Shown in pieces: positions 1 to 6,870 of a DNA stretch of 38,854 nt; within the stretch, counting starts at the first letter, position 1, and each line of letters begins with the position of its first letter. Made by a program: the position numbers and the translations under genes. The notes beneath the pieces were generated by a model. It worked only from the letters and a program-made list of their open reading frames with translations, made no database searches and had not been told where the DNA came from. Source of the DNA: UBA3103 sp002365855 (GTDB taxonomy: Bacteria > Bacillota > Desulfotomaculia > Desulfotomaculales > Pelotomaculaceae); assembly GCA_030627625.1 (NCBI GenBank), contig DAOURR010000015.1:1-38854 (forward strand), written 5' to 3'.

Positions 1-112
1 GGCCTATTTTAAAAATATTTTTGGGTTATGCACTGGTGTTATTTTCCATCAACTGCATAAGTCCTGATATATATATACTTACCCATCCATGCAAGTAAGG
101 AGGTGACATGTT

Positions 113-328
113 ATGGCGGAGGAAATTATCATTTACGGTAAAGAGGGTTGCCCTTATACTGAAAAGGCCTTATCGGCCTATGGGAAAAGAGCAAAATACA
201 TCGACGTCCAATCTGACAGCGAGAAATTAAAGGAGATGCTTAAGCTCTCGGATGGCGTCCGGAAAGTACCCGTGATTGTAGAGGAAGGAAAAGTTAAAAT
301 CGGTTATGGCGGCACCTGAGGGGTATGA
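113..328 (+). CDS. UXX-star family glutaredoxin-like selenoprotein (Sec at codon 69)
   Basis: A thioredoxin-fold, glutaredoxin-like protein, probably a cytoplasmic thiol/selenol redox protein of unknown partner. The frame runs from ATG 113 behind AAGGAGGTGAC. It shows an N-terminal beta strand, a GCPYT motif at residues 12-16 (like glutaredoxin CPYC with one Cys), a VPVI cis-proline segment and a GYGG tail. The frame reaches TGA at 317-319 and would give 68 aa. Reading that TGA as selenocysteine adds U-G-V and then a true TGA at 326-328, giving 71 aa that end in U-X-X-stop. That ending defines the UXX-star (seleno)protein family. A hairpin fitting the bacterial SECIS rules follows at 333-351. 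Standard gene callers will truncate this gene at 319. The family call rests on recall of the C-terminal signature and the fold, not on a search. Confidence 0.82.
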
Positions 329-332
329 GCAG

Positions 333-351
333 ATTCGATAGTTGATCGGAT
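333..351 (+). promoter_or_regulatory. Candidate bacterial SECIS hairpin
   Basis: The RNA AUUCGAU-AGUUG-AUCGGAU forms a 7-bp stem (one G-U) with a 5-nt loop whose second base is G. The loop starts 20 nt after the UGA at 317-319, inside the 16-37 nt distance known for bacterial SECIS elements, which also need a G in the first two loop positions. It lies just 3' of the second stop codon. Confidence 0.65.
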
Positions 352-424
352 ATAATTCTTGACTCGTCACAAAACACTTGTCTGTGTGTGTGACCCAACC
401 ACTGTAAAGTGCCATTGTTAAGAG

Positions 425-452
425 GGTTTTACACCCCTGACACGTGTAAACC
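425..452. other. Inverted repeat between selenoprotein and DUF3795 genes
   Basis: GGTTTTACAC and GTGTAAACC form a 9-bp stem with one bulged T. There is no T-tract, so it is not a clear intrinsic terminator. It ends 23 nt before the next gene's start. Confidence 0.45.
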
Positions 453-475
453 AAGCTGCACCGGGAGTGAGTTTA

Positions 476-949
476 TTGGCCATAAACCCTGATTATGCGG
501 CGCCCTGCGGTCTGTACTGCGGGGTTTGCTCCGTTCTTCTGGCAGGGAGAGAAAACGACAAGAAGTTGAAGCGATTGTTAGTTAGCTTTCTCAAAAGAAG
601 GCTCCCAAACAGCGACAGCCTCTCTGCCGCTGATGTGTATTGCGAGGGGTGCCTGTCGAAAAAGCCTTTCTACCACTGTATGCAATGCTCCATCAGGGAC
701 TGCACAAAGGAGAAAGGTTTTGCAGGCTGTCATGAATGTGAGGATTTTCCGTGCGGTCTGATCCATGATTTCCCTATTCCCGTGGGAAAGAAAGTTATTC
801 TGAGAGCAATTCCATATTGGAAGAAAGTGGGCACGGAAAAGTGGATCCAGGATGAGGAAGCCCGCTACCTGTGCCCTCAGTGCGGTCATAAACTTTTCAG
901 GGGGGCAATACGATGCAACCGCTGCAGCACAACGGTTGATCTTGACTGA
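476..949 (+). CDS. DUF3795-type cysteine-rich zinc-ribbon protein
   Basis: A small cytoplasmic protein of unknown function. It begins with the hallmark CGLYCGVC and continues with clustered cysteines (CEGC, then CMQCSIRDC and CHECEDFPC), as in DUF3795 proteins. It ends in a separate zinc ribbon, CPQC-N8-CNRC. These cysteines suggest metal binding, probably Zn or Fe-S. The TTG at 476 was chosen because GGGAGTGAG lies 8 nt upstream; the GTG at 467 overlaps that ribosome site. The gene stands alone and is convergent with the thiamine operon, with two stem-loops between them. The family assignment is from the N-terminal cysteine pattern. Confidence 0.7.
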   Translation: MAINPDYAAPCGLYCGVCSVLLAGRENDKKLKRLLVSFLKRRLPNSDSLSAADVYCEGCLSKKPFYHCMQCSIRDCTKEKGFAGCHECEDFPCGLIHDFPIPVGKKVILRAIPYWKKVGTEKWIQDEEARYLCPQCGHKLFRGAIRCNRCSTTVDLD

Positions 950-957
950 TGAAAATT

Positions 958-1026
958 CCCCCTGCCTCGGAGATCTTCAGGTGATGCAGGGGGATGGTCC
1001 TTCGCTTCCCCTGCTTCGGGGAAGCG
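958..1026. terminator. Two stem-loops between convergent genes
   Basis: The first hairpin pairs CCCCCTGC (958-965) with GCAGGGGG (986-993). The second pairs CGCTTCCCC (1003-1011) with GGGGAAGCG (1018-1026) in a tight 9-bp stem. Neither has a long T-run on either strand, but both lie exactly between the ends of the DUF3795 gene and the thiamine pyrophosphokinase gene, so transcript-end function is likely. Confidence 0.5.
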
Positions 1027-1040
1027 TCACACAGTAACCA

Positions 1041-1685
1041 CTAGGGGAGCGGGGTTTGATAGTGCAATACAGCCAGAATTCCGGAGTTCACCGTCACGAC
1101 TGGATTAGATTCCATAATTACATTTGAGACCGCCCACTGCCATTTCCCCTCCAGCGTGACTCCGTTCAGCGGGTACTTGAACCCCTGCAGGTAAACACCT
1201 TCAGCTTTAGCGCCCAGCGCAATCAGGGAAACCGTGTCTCCCGGACTGCCGGGCAGGACCAGGCGGTCTTTCATAAGATAAACCATTAAGTCTCGAGATT
1301 CAAAAACAATGTTGATACCGCGGGTTAAGAATGAAGCTGCACTAAAAATGTTGGAAAGGTTATGGTCCAGCCTTGACCCGGTCCCGCCCCACACCACGAT
1401 TTCCTTGCTTCCCTGTTTTTCTGCAAGTTCCAGGGCAAGCTGCGTGTCGGTATAGTCTTTTTCAGCCGGGTAGACCTCGAAGCATACCCCTGCCTGTTCC
1501 ATGAACTTCCGGTCGCCTTTGCTGATCGAGTCCATATCTCCGACTACCCAGTCGGGTACGATGCACAGTTCCCTTGCCCGTCTGGTCCCGCCGTCAACAC
1601 AGATTATTTTATCAAAATTTCCGGATTTATCCCTGTACCAGTTCAGGTCACCGTACTCTCCGTTGGTGATAACTAAGAACCTCAT
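1041..1685 (-). CDS. Thiamine pyrophosphokinase
   Basis: Transfers pyrophosphate from ATP to thiamine to give thiamine pyrophosphate. Family motifs are present in order: CVDGGTRRA near the N-terminus, VVGDMDSI, the EKDYTDTQLAL substrate motif, and GTGSRLDHNLSNI. The length (214 aa) is normal. ATG 1685 follows GGAGG by 10 nt; a TTG start at 1706 would add seven residues without a better ribosome site. It is the last gene of the TPP-riboswitch operon behind the ThiXYZ-like transporter, so an imported precursor or thiamine would be activated by it. The gene name differs between genera (thiN or tnr3-like), so no symbol is given. Confidence 0.9.
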   Translation of the reverse strand: MRFLVITNGEYGDLNWYRDKSGNFDKIICVDGGTRRARELCIVPDWVVGDMDSISKGDRKFMEQAGVCFEVYPAEKDYTDTQLALELAEKQGSKEIVVWGGTGSRLDHNLSNIFSAASFLTRGINIVFESRDLMVYLMKDRLVLPGSPGDTVSLIALGAKAEGVYLQGFKYPLNGVTLEGKWQWAVSNVIMESNPVVTVNSGILAVLHYQTPLP

Positions 1686-1713
1686 TTTGCTTGAGACCTC
1701 CGGCAAACACGTT

Positions 1714-2454
1714 TTATAATTCCAGCGCTTCCATTATTGTATCGCGCATCTTGCTGTATCCCGGGTCGGTGATAGTGCGGCCGTGCTGGGGGCGACTGAA
1801 CGGAACTTTGATTTCCATCTTGACGACAGTCGGACATTCCGACAGCACGTAAACCTTGTCGCACAGGTACAGAGCCTCGTCCACATCATGAGTAATAAAC
1901 ATCACAGTCGGGCGTATTTGGTTGAAAACACCTATCAGCCACGTCTGCATTTTTCTTTTGGTAATAGCGTCAAGTGACGCGAAAGGCTCATCCAGAAGTA
2001 AAATATCACTGGAGAAAAGGTAAGTCCTGAGCATTGCGGCTCTCTGCCTCATGCCGCCGGACAGCTGGCTGGGATAGTACCTTTGAAAACCTTCCAGGCC
2101 GAACTGGCTCAAATGTTTTTCCGCTTCCGCATGGGCCTTTTTTTTAGGATGACCTTTTAAAATCAGCGGTATGCTGGCGTTTTCAAGGATGTTCAGGGAA
2201 GGAAGCAGCAGGTCCTTCTGGCGCATGTAGCTTACCCGCCCGGTTCGTCCGGTGACATCCTGTTTATCAATAAAAACATGGCCGCTATCCGGACGCATCA
2301 ACCCCGAGATAATATTAAACAGCGTGCTTTTGCCGCAGCCGCTTGGCCCCAGGATTCCGACAAACGCAGAATCTGCCGCCTTCATGTTAATTTCCCCCAG
2401 GGTCAACAGACCGCCTAAAGTTTTACTTATTTCCTGTATAACTATCTCTGGCAA
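1714..2454 (-). CDS. thiZ: ABC transporter ATP-binding protein for thiamine precursor (ThiZ-like)
   Basis: ATPase subunit of an importer of the nitrate/sulfonate/taurine type. It carries Walker A GPSGCGKST at residues 36-44, an LSGGMRQRAAM signature and Walker B ILLLDEPF, followed by the H-loop ITHDVDEAL. It starts with TTG at 2454, 9 nt behind AAGGAG and just past the stop of the binding-protein gene. The thiamine role comes from context: it lies between the NMT1-like binding protein and thiamine pyrophosphokinase, under a TPP riboswitch. In known ThiXYZ systems the substrate is a hydroxymethylpyrimidine-type precursor. Confidence 0.82.
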   Translation of the reverse strand: MPEIVIQEISKTLGGLLTLGEINMKAADSAFVGILGPSGCGKSTLFNIISGLMRPDSGHVFIDKQDVTGRTGRVSYMRQKDLLLPSLNILENASIPLILKGHPKKKAHAEAEKHLSQFGLEGFQRYYPSQLSGGMRQRAAMLRTYLFSSDILLLDEPFASLDAITKRKMQTWLIGVFNQIRPTVMFITHDVDEALYLCDKVYVLSECPTVVKMEIKVPFSRPQHGRTITDPGYSKMRDTIMEALEL

Positions 2455-2457
2455 ATT

Positions 2458-3453
2458 CTATTGCTCCTTGGGCAAAAATTCATTTGTAAACGCCTGCTGG
2501 TAGTCAAGTGGCTTCTCAATGAGTCCCTGGGAAAACATCCATTCAGCGTACTTTTTCCACCTGTCCTCCGACATTTGGCCCCAAACAGGTGCATCTGCCT
2601 GGTATTCATCAGCCAGGTACTTATGACTGTTTATCACCAGGTCCCTGTTCAGTTCGGGAACACTGTCCAGCAGTATTTGAGCCGACTCCTGGGGTTCACG
2701 GATGCAATCCACATATCCCTTTGCCGTAGCCTTCATAAACCTGGATACCGTCCCGGGGTCGCTGCTGATCATCTTTTCACTGGAGATTAATACAGGCGTG
2801 TAGAAATCAAGCACTTCATTGTAATCAATCAGTTGGATATAATTGAGGGGAACACCCCTGAGTTCAGACTCGATGCCTGCCCAGCCCCAGAAGATCCACT
2901 CAAAATCAACGTCCCTCTGAGTACTGGTAAAGAAGTCCGCTGTACCGATGTTGACCATTTCCACCTTATTAAAATCGGCATTTTCCTGATTCATCAGGGC
3001 CTTGATCATCGCTTCTTCAGCGGGGGAGCCCCAGCCCCCATACTTTTTACCTTCAAAGTCATTCGGACTTTTGATGCCCTTCTCAACTGGAGACGCGAAA
3101 CCGGAGGTGTTGTGCTGGATCACTGCTGCCAGGGCCTTTACCGGTACATCTTTGGTCCGGGCTATGGTAACCTCTTCCTGGTAGCTGAAACCAAATTCCC
3201 CCTGACCTGCTGCTATAAGCTGGGCTACCCCTGCCTCGCCGGGCAGCAGGATCTCTACGTCCAGGCCCTGTTCCTGGTAATAGCCACGCTGCTGTGCAAC
3301 GTAAACCCCGGTATGGTTGGTATTGGGAGTCCAGTCCAGAAAGACCTTAACTTTCTGCAGGGGCTTTTGCCCTGAATCTTTAGGTGCGCCACATCCCGTC
3401 AAGAGCAGTAAAAGAGACGATATTACCGCTATAATAATAAGGTTTCTTTTCAT
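2458..3453 (-). CDS. thiY: NMT1/THI5-like substrate-binding lipoprotein (ThiY-like)
   Basis: Extracellular binding lipoprotein of the thiamine-precursor importer. It begins with a lipoprotein signal peptide with lipobox LLTGC (about residues 17-21). The mature part starts with the family hallmark FLDWTPNTNHTGVYVAQ, then GYYQEQGLDVEI. NMT1/THI5-like proteins bind pyrimidine precursors of thiamine such as formylaminopyrimidine. At 331 aa the length is typical. The stop codon lies in the ribosome site of the downstream ATPase gene, indicating translational coupling. The order here is binding protein, ATPase, kinase after the permease. Confidence 0.85.
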   Translation of the reverse strand: MKRNLIIIAVISSLLLLLTGCGAPKDSGQKPLQKVKVFLDWTPNTNHTGVYVAQQRGYYQEQGLDVEILLPGEAGVAQLIAAGQGEFGFSYQEEVTIARTKDVPVKALAAVIQHNTSGFASPVEKGIKSPNDFEGKKYGGWGSPAEEAMIKALMNQENADFNKVEMVNIGTADFFTSTQRDVDFEWIFWGWAGIESELRGVPLNYIQLIDYNEVLDFYTPVLISSEKMISSDPGTVSRFMKATAKGYVDCIREPQESAQILLDSVPELNRDLVINSHKYLADEYQADAPVWGQMSEDRWKKYAEWMFSQGLIEKPLDYQQAFTNEFLPKEQ

Positions 3454-3524
3454 TCAGTTATCTCCTTTGTATGTATAATATTTTTTTATTGATTATGGGA
3501 CGAAAGGCCGTCCCCGGTTCTTGT

Positions 3525-4295
3525 TTACCTGTCCTGCTTTAACCGGTTCCACGGGATTACCAGCCTTTCAGCGAGCACCACCAGAACAAAAAGCGCGGCG
3601 CTCAAGGCCGTGACTGCGAGGATGGCCGCAAAAACACGATCCACCTGAAACGATCGCTGGGATAGCGTCATATACAGGCCGAGGCCCTGCTTCGCCCCCA
3701 GCCATTCTCCTATGACCGCGCCCATAACGCTGTAGGCGGCTGATATTCTCAGCCCGGAAAAGAAAGACGGCATCGCCAGGGGCAGCTTGACCATGCGGAA
3801 GATATCCAGTCTTGAGGCTTTCATGGACCTGAAAAGTTCCAAATATTCCCTGTCCACTGCCGCTAAACCGCCCATAAGGCTGATTGCTATGGGGAAGAAG
3901 CACACCAGAACGACTACGATAATTTTTGGCATGAGCCCGTAGCCAAACCAGATAATAAAAAGAGGGGCCACAGAGACGATTGGCACGGTCTGTGAGGCGA
4001 CAATCAAAGGATACAGAGCTCTTTTGATCAACTCGATCTCGTCCATTAAAAAAGCAATGACAAAGGAAAAAACAATGGCAATGCCAAAACCGGCCAGACA
4101 TTCGAGGAGGGTGCTTTGTGAGTGTTTTGCTATTACGGGTGCATTGTCGGCAAACGTTCGTGCAATCCGGACAGGTCCGGGCAGGATCCACTCCGGCACG
4201 GACTTACACCTGACCATAACCTCCCACCCAGTTAACAGAAGTGTCACAAAGGCAAGGGGAATAACGATGTTAACGGTATTTTTCAATTTTTTCAT
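3525..4295 (-). CDS. thiX: ABC transporter permease for thiamine precursor (ThiX-like)
   Basis: An integral membrane permease with about six hydrophobic segments and the binding-protein-dependent transport loop (EYLELFRSMKASRLDIFRMV, then LPLAMPSFFSGLRIS), which contacts the ATPase. At 256 aa it fits the SsuC/TauC/ThiX size class. Its start overlaps the end of the upstream thiamine-binding gene by 26 bp, as in tightly coupled operons. Thiamine specificity is from operon context (TPP riboswitch, ThiY-like partner). Confidence 0.83.
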   Translation of the reverse strand: MKKLKNTVNIVIPLAFVTLLLTGWEVMVRCKSVPEWILPGPVRIARTFADNAPVIAKHSQSTLLECLAGFGIAIVFSFVIAFLMDEIELIKRALYPLIVASQTVPIVSVAPLFIIWFGYGLMPKIIVVVLVCFFPIAISLMGGLAAVDREYLELFRSMKASRLDIFRMVKLPLAMPSFFSGLRISAAYSVMGAVIGEWLGAKQGLGLYMTLSQRSFQVDRVFAAILAVTALSAALFVLVVLAERLVIPWNRLKQDR

Positions 4296-4554
4296 CGATG
4301 GTCACACCGCCTGCCTTGTAATCGATCTTAACGACCGACAAAATCCTGGTCGCTCCGTTCTTAATACAGATTTCCTGAGCTTTTTCAACGATTCCCAATA
4401 AATTATGCAACTCGCCTTCCATGGTGGTTTCCATTGGCCCGACAACATGTTTCACGCCGGATTCCCTGATCAATTCGATAACCCTGTCCACCACCGGGTA
4501 CAAATCTTTTTCAGAAACGTTGGGGATCACCTGCAGGCTTACATTACAAGTCAA
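4270..4554 (-). CDS. Thiamine-binding protein of the MTH1187/YkoF (DUF77) family
   Basis: A small ferredoxin-like-fold protein (about 94 aa). Motifs typical of the family are NVSLQVIPNV at the start, VVGPMETTMEGE in the middle, and a C-terminal lysine-rich helix. Members bind thiamine or hydroxymethylpyrimidine in the cytoplasm and often sit in thiamine-transport operons. TTG 4554 is preferred because GAGGTGAT, a strong match to the 16S tail, lies 7 nt upstream and the family usually begins just before NVSLQV. The GTG at 4566 would overlap that site. It is the first gene after the riboswitch terminator. Confidence 0.75.
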   Translation of the reverse strand: MTCNVSLQVIPNVSEKDLYPVVDRVIELIRESGVKHVVGPMETTMEGELHNLLGIVEKAQEICIKNGATRILSVVKIDYKAGGVTIDEKIEKYR

Positions 4555-4573
4555 ATCATCTATCACCTCGCAT

Positions 4574-4609
4574 AAAAAACGAATGGCCCGTTACCTGCGG
4601 GTAAAGGGC
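4574..4609 (-). terminator. Riboswitch-controlled intrinsic terminator
   Basis: Read on the minus strand, GCCCTTTACC and GGTAACGGGC pair in a 10-bp stem with one mismatch, followed within six bases by six T. It lies between the TPP aptamer and the first gene, where a transcription-attenuation expression platform is expected. Confidence 0.75.
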
Positions 4610-4629
4610 TTAAAAAGAGTGCTTTAATG

Positions 4630-4725
4630 TGTAATAAGCGTCCCTACGCTGGCATTACCCAGATCAGGTTAGCGGGTCAGAACATAAAGCTCTTTCTCAG
4701 CCGAATATTTCAGCTCCCCCCTCCA
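4630..4725 (-). promoter_or_regulatory. TPP riboswitch (THI element)
   Basis: The minus strand carries the conserved core of the thiamine pyrophosphate aptamer: GGCTGAGA (with AAGAG following), ACCCGCTAACCTGATCTGGG, then TAATGCCAGCGTAGGGA. The element starts about 47 nt after the predicted -10 box and is followed by a terminator and the thiamine operon. Binding of TPP should favour termination and switch the operon off. Confidence 0.95.
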
Positions 4726-4771
4726 CAAATATTCAATTTTCACAAGTCGACAATTTCTTATCTTTGTTATA

Positions 4772-4800
4772 AGGATATAGGTTTTGACAATATATTTCAA
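4772..4800 (-). promoter_or_regulatory. Sigma-A-type promoter of the thiamine operon
   Basis: On the minus strand TTGAAA, a 17-nt spacer and TATCCT lie directly upstream of the TPP aptamer. Confidence 0.5.
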
Positions 4801-4822
4801 GTATAATAATCAGTAACAAGGT

Positions 4823-4871
4823 TATAGGGGATGCAAGGGGTTATTAACACCCACCCCTGACACCCCCTATA
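4823..4871. terminator. Stem-loop downstream of the aminotransferase gene
   Basis: TATAGGGG (4823-4830) pairs with CCCCTATA (4864-4871), and an inner GGGT/ACCC stem lies within. It follows the stop of the minus-strand aminotransferase gene by 34 nt. It lacks a strong T-run, so the terminator call is tentative. Confidence 0.45.
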
Positions 4872-4904
4872 CAACAAGCGGTATATTAAAATTGAATTGT
4901 ATTA

Positions 4905-6233
4905 CTATTCCCCGCATGCTTCTTTAAAGGCTTCTTCCAGGATTAACATGGCATCATTAATCTGTTCCTCATTAATAACGAGAGGCGCAAGGAAGCGGAT
5001 CACATTGCTGTATATTCCCGCTGTCAGGAAAAGCAGGCCGCGCTTATAACACTCACCAGCTACCTGACTGGTTAATTCTCTGGCTGGCTCTTTGGTCTTG
5101 GGATCCTTAACCAGTTCTATGGCCACCATTGCGCCCAGACCCCGTACGTCGCCAATTACGGGGTATTTTTCTTGTAATTCCTCCAGTTTGTCTTTCATCA
5201 GGGCACCCACCCGGTTAGCTCTGTCGGGCAGACCTTCCTCCCGCATGATTTCTATTACCTGCAGCGCGGCAGCGCAGGAGACCGGGTTGCCACCGTAAGT
5301 TCCACCTATCTCGCCCGGGTCGGGGGAATCCATAATTTCCGTCCGGCCGGTAACCGCGCTCAAGACAAAACCGGCGGCCAGGGACTTGGCTGTAGTGATG
5401 ATGTCGGGTTCAAGACCAAAGTGTTCACAGGCAAACATTTTCCCGGTCCGTCCGAACCCTGTTTGAATTTCATCTGCAATGAACAATATGCCATATTTAT
5501 TACAGATTTCCTGTAAACCTGGCAGAAACTCCGGAGGAGGCACAATAAACCCTCCCTCGCCCTGTACAACTTCAACGATGAGGGCGGCAATGTTATCCGC
5601 CGGGGATTCGGTAATAAAGAACCTTTCCAATTGTTTGGCACACTGCATTTCACAGGCAGGGTAGCACAATCCGTAATAGCAGCGGTAACAATAAGCTGAA
5701 GGTATTTTATAAACCTCCTGAGCTAAAGGTCCAAAACCGTACTTGTAAGGCCTTACCTTACTGGTCAGGCTCATGGCCAAAAGGGTCCGTCCATGGAAAG
5801 CGCATTCCAGCGCGATTACCCCCGGCCTTTTAGTATACTTCCTGGCAATTTTAACGGCGTTTTCCACCGCCTCGGCGCCGCTGTTGGCCAGCATGGTCTT
5901 TTTGCGGAAGGAACCGGGTGTTATCGTATTCAGTTTTTCAGCAAGCCGGACATAGGGCTCGTACATAGCCACGTTAAAACTGGTATGTATATACTTGTCT
6001 ATTTGCTCTTTTGCAGCTTTCACCACTTGTTCGTGCCTGTGGCCGACATTTACAACACCAATGCCCCCGGCAAGGTCAATAAACTTATTGCCGTCCACAT
6101 CAATTATTTCCGCTCCTCTGGCTTCATCTACAAAAATAGATGTGGCGTAAGATATACCCTTGGGCACATGTTCTTTCCTTAATTCCAGCAATTCAGTCGA
6201 CTTCGGCCCGGGTACCTTAGTTTTCATGTTCAT
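4905..6233 (-). CDS. gabT: Class III PLP aminotransferase (4-aminobutyrate aminotransferase-like)
   Basis: A pyridoxal-phosphate enzyme that moves an omega-amino group (such as that of GABA) to a 2-oxoacid and yields an aldehyde such as succinate semialdehyde. Hallmarks are NSGAEAVENAVKIAR (117-131), the DEIQTGFGRTG cofactor segment (D254) and the PLP lysine K283 in TTAKSLAAG. A Cys-rich stretch at 182-198 (C182, C185, C190, C194, C198) may bind metal; related thermophile and clostridial enzymes have a similar insert. ATG 6233 has GGGAGG 7 nt upstream. A perfect sigma-54 promoter lies about 113 nt upstream of the gene, divergent from the aldehyde oxidoreductase. The exact amine substrate is not determined. 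Confidence 0.82.
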   Translation of the reverse strand: MNMKTKVPGPKSTELLELRKEHVPKGISYATSIFVDEARGAEIIDVDGNKFIDLAGGIGVVNVGHRHEQVVKAAKEQIDKYIHTSFNVAMYEPYVRLAEKLNTITPGSFRKKTMLANSGAEAVENAVKIARKYTKRPGVIALECAFHGRTLLAMSLTSKVRPYKYGFGPLAQEVYKIPSAYCYRCYYGLCYPACEMQCAKQLERFFITESPADNIAALIVEVVQGEGGFIVPPPEFLPGLQEICNKYGILFIADEIQTGFGRTGKMFACEHFGLEPDIITTAKSLAAGFVLSAVTGRTEIMDSPDPGEIGGTYGGNPVSCAAALQVIEIMREEGLPDRANRVGALMKDKLEELQEKYPVIGDVRGLGAMVAIELVKDPKTKEPARELTSQVAGECYKRGLLFLTAGIYSNVIRFLAPLVINEEQINDAMLILEEAFKEACGE

Positions 6234-6356
6234 ATGCTTACCTCCCTTAAACTTCTTCTGTTCTATCCGGCGATAAGAGACTATAAAAAACTAATTTTTA
6301 AATTAATACAAAACAATTTGAAATATATTTTTCAAAAGAAGTTTTATCAACAAAGC

Positions 6357-6372
6357 AGCAAAAATCGTGCCA
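6357..6372 (-). promoter_or_regulatory. Sigma-54 (-24/-12) promoter for the aminotransferase gene
   Basis: The minus strand reads TGGCAC-GATTT-TTGCT, a full match to the sigma-54 consensus TGGCAC-N5-TTGCW with the GG and GC pairs at the right distance. The predicted start of transcription is near 6347. A palindromic site at 6455-6470 is centred about 116 bp upstream of it, the usual place for an enhancer site. Confidence 0.82.
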
Positions 6373-6454
6373 TTCCATACTGGGAGCCGGTCATGCTTAA
6401 TTCAGCGGTTAATGCACCGAGTTAATAAATTAAGGATATCTTATTGTAAAACAA

Positions 6455-6470
6455 AATGCAAGATAGCATT
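6455..6470. promoter_or_regulatory. Palindromic operator, copy 1 (AATGC-N6-GCATT)
   Basis: AATGCAAGATAGCATT is one of three 16-bp sites with the pattern AATGC-N6-GCATT in this intergenic region. It is centred about 116 bp upstream of the predicted sigma-54 start of the aminotransferase gene. Likely bound by the PAS/sigma-54 activator encoded at 14051 (inference). Confidence 0.6.
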
Positions 6471-6498
6471 ATACTATTTTTAGAGATTTAAAAAATAA

Positions 6499-6527
6499 TT
6501 GACAATTATTCAGCTTGGTGATAAAAT
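6499..6527 (+). promoter_or_regulatory. Sigma-A-type promoter inside the divergent region
   Basis: TTGACA, a 17-nt spacer and TAAAAT give a near-consensus vegetative promoter facing the oxidoreductase gene. A transcript would start near 6534 and soon meet the weak hairpin and T-run ending at 6605. Confidence 0.55.
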
Positions 6528-6556
6528 TCATAACATAAATGAATAAAGTAGCAATG

Positions 6557-6605
6557 GCGCTCAAAACAATAGAATGTGTATTATCTTGAGGTGGGCGCTT
6601 TTTTT
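6557..6605 (+). terminator. Possible early terminator
   Basis: CTCAA (6560-6564) pairs with TTGAG (6586-6590), extended by GCG/CGC across a 5-nt bulge, and seven T follow at 6599-6605. The stem is imperfect, so a short attenuated RNA of about 70 nt from the 6499 promoter is only a possibility. Confidence 0.4.
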
Positions 6606-6639
6606 GTATCAAAAAATAAGTATAATATCATAATATGAC

Positions 6640-6655
6640 AATGCATATTTGCATT
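6640..6655. promoter_or_regulatory. Palindromic operator, copy 2 (AATGC-N6-GCATT)
   Basis: AATGCATATTTGCATT is a perfect palindrome in its arms (AATGCA/TGCATT). It lies about 203 bp upstream of the predicted sigma-54 start of the oxidoreductase gene and about 300 bp upstream of that of the aminotransferase. Confidence 0.6.
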
Positions 6656-6725
6656 TATTTAATGTTTTTAAACATCATCAGTAAGGACCATTAACCACCA
6701 TCCAAATGTTTAAGAAGTATTCATT

Positions 6726-6749
6726 ATATAATGCATAATTGCATTATAT
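6726..6749. promoter_or_regulatory. Palindromic operator, copy 3, extended
   Basis: ATATAATGCA and TGCATTATAT surround a TAAT centre, a perfect 10-bp inverted repeat whose core (6730-6745) matches the other two operators. The centre lies about 113 bp upstream of the predicted sigma-54 start of the oxidoreductase gene, mirroring copy 1 on the other side. Confidence 0.65.
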
Positions 6750-6824
6750 TAATTATGCCACTTTCAATAACTTTACAAATAACAAGTTACTAAATTATCT
6801 GATTCTTGTGAAAATATTATTTAT

Positions 6825-6840
6825 TGGCATGTTATTTGCT
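6825..6840 (+). promoter_or_regulatory. Sigma-54 (-24/-12) promoter for the oxidoreductase gene
   Basis: TGGCAT-GTTAT-TTGCT matches the sigma-54 consensus with correct GG to GC spacing. The predicted transcription start is near 6850, 20 nt before ATG 6871, leaving just enough room for the GGAGG ribosome site at 6859-6863. Confidence 0.82.
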
Positions 6841-6870
6841 TTAAACCATCATTGTTTTGGAGGATCTAAG

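Noticed and set aside
1..112. Feature upstream of the selenoprotein gene
   Set aside because: AT-rich with a TATATATATA run and the ribosome site only; no convincing -35/-10 pair or structured RNA could be defended.
6739..6870. Longer N-terminus for the aldehyde oxidoreductase starting at 6739
   Set aside because: It would start inside the palindromic operator and upstream of the predicted sigma-54 transcript start; the family N-terminus and the GGAGG site point to ATG 6871.
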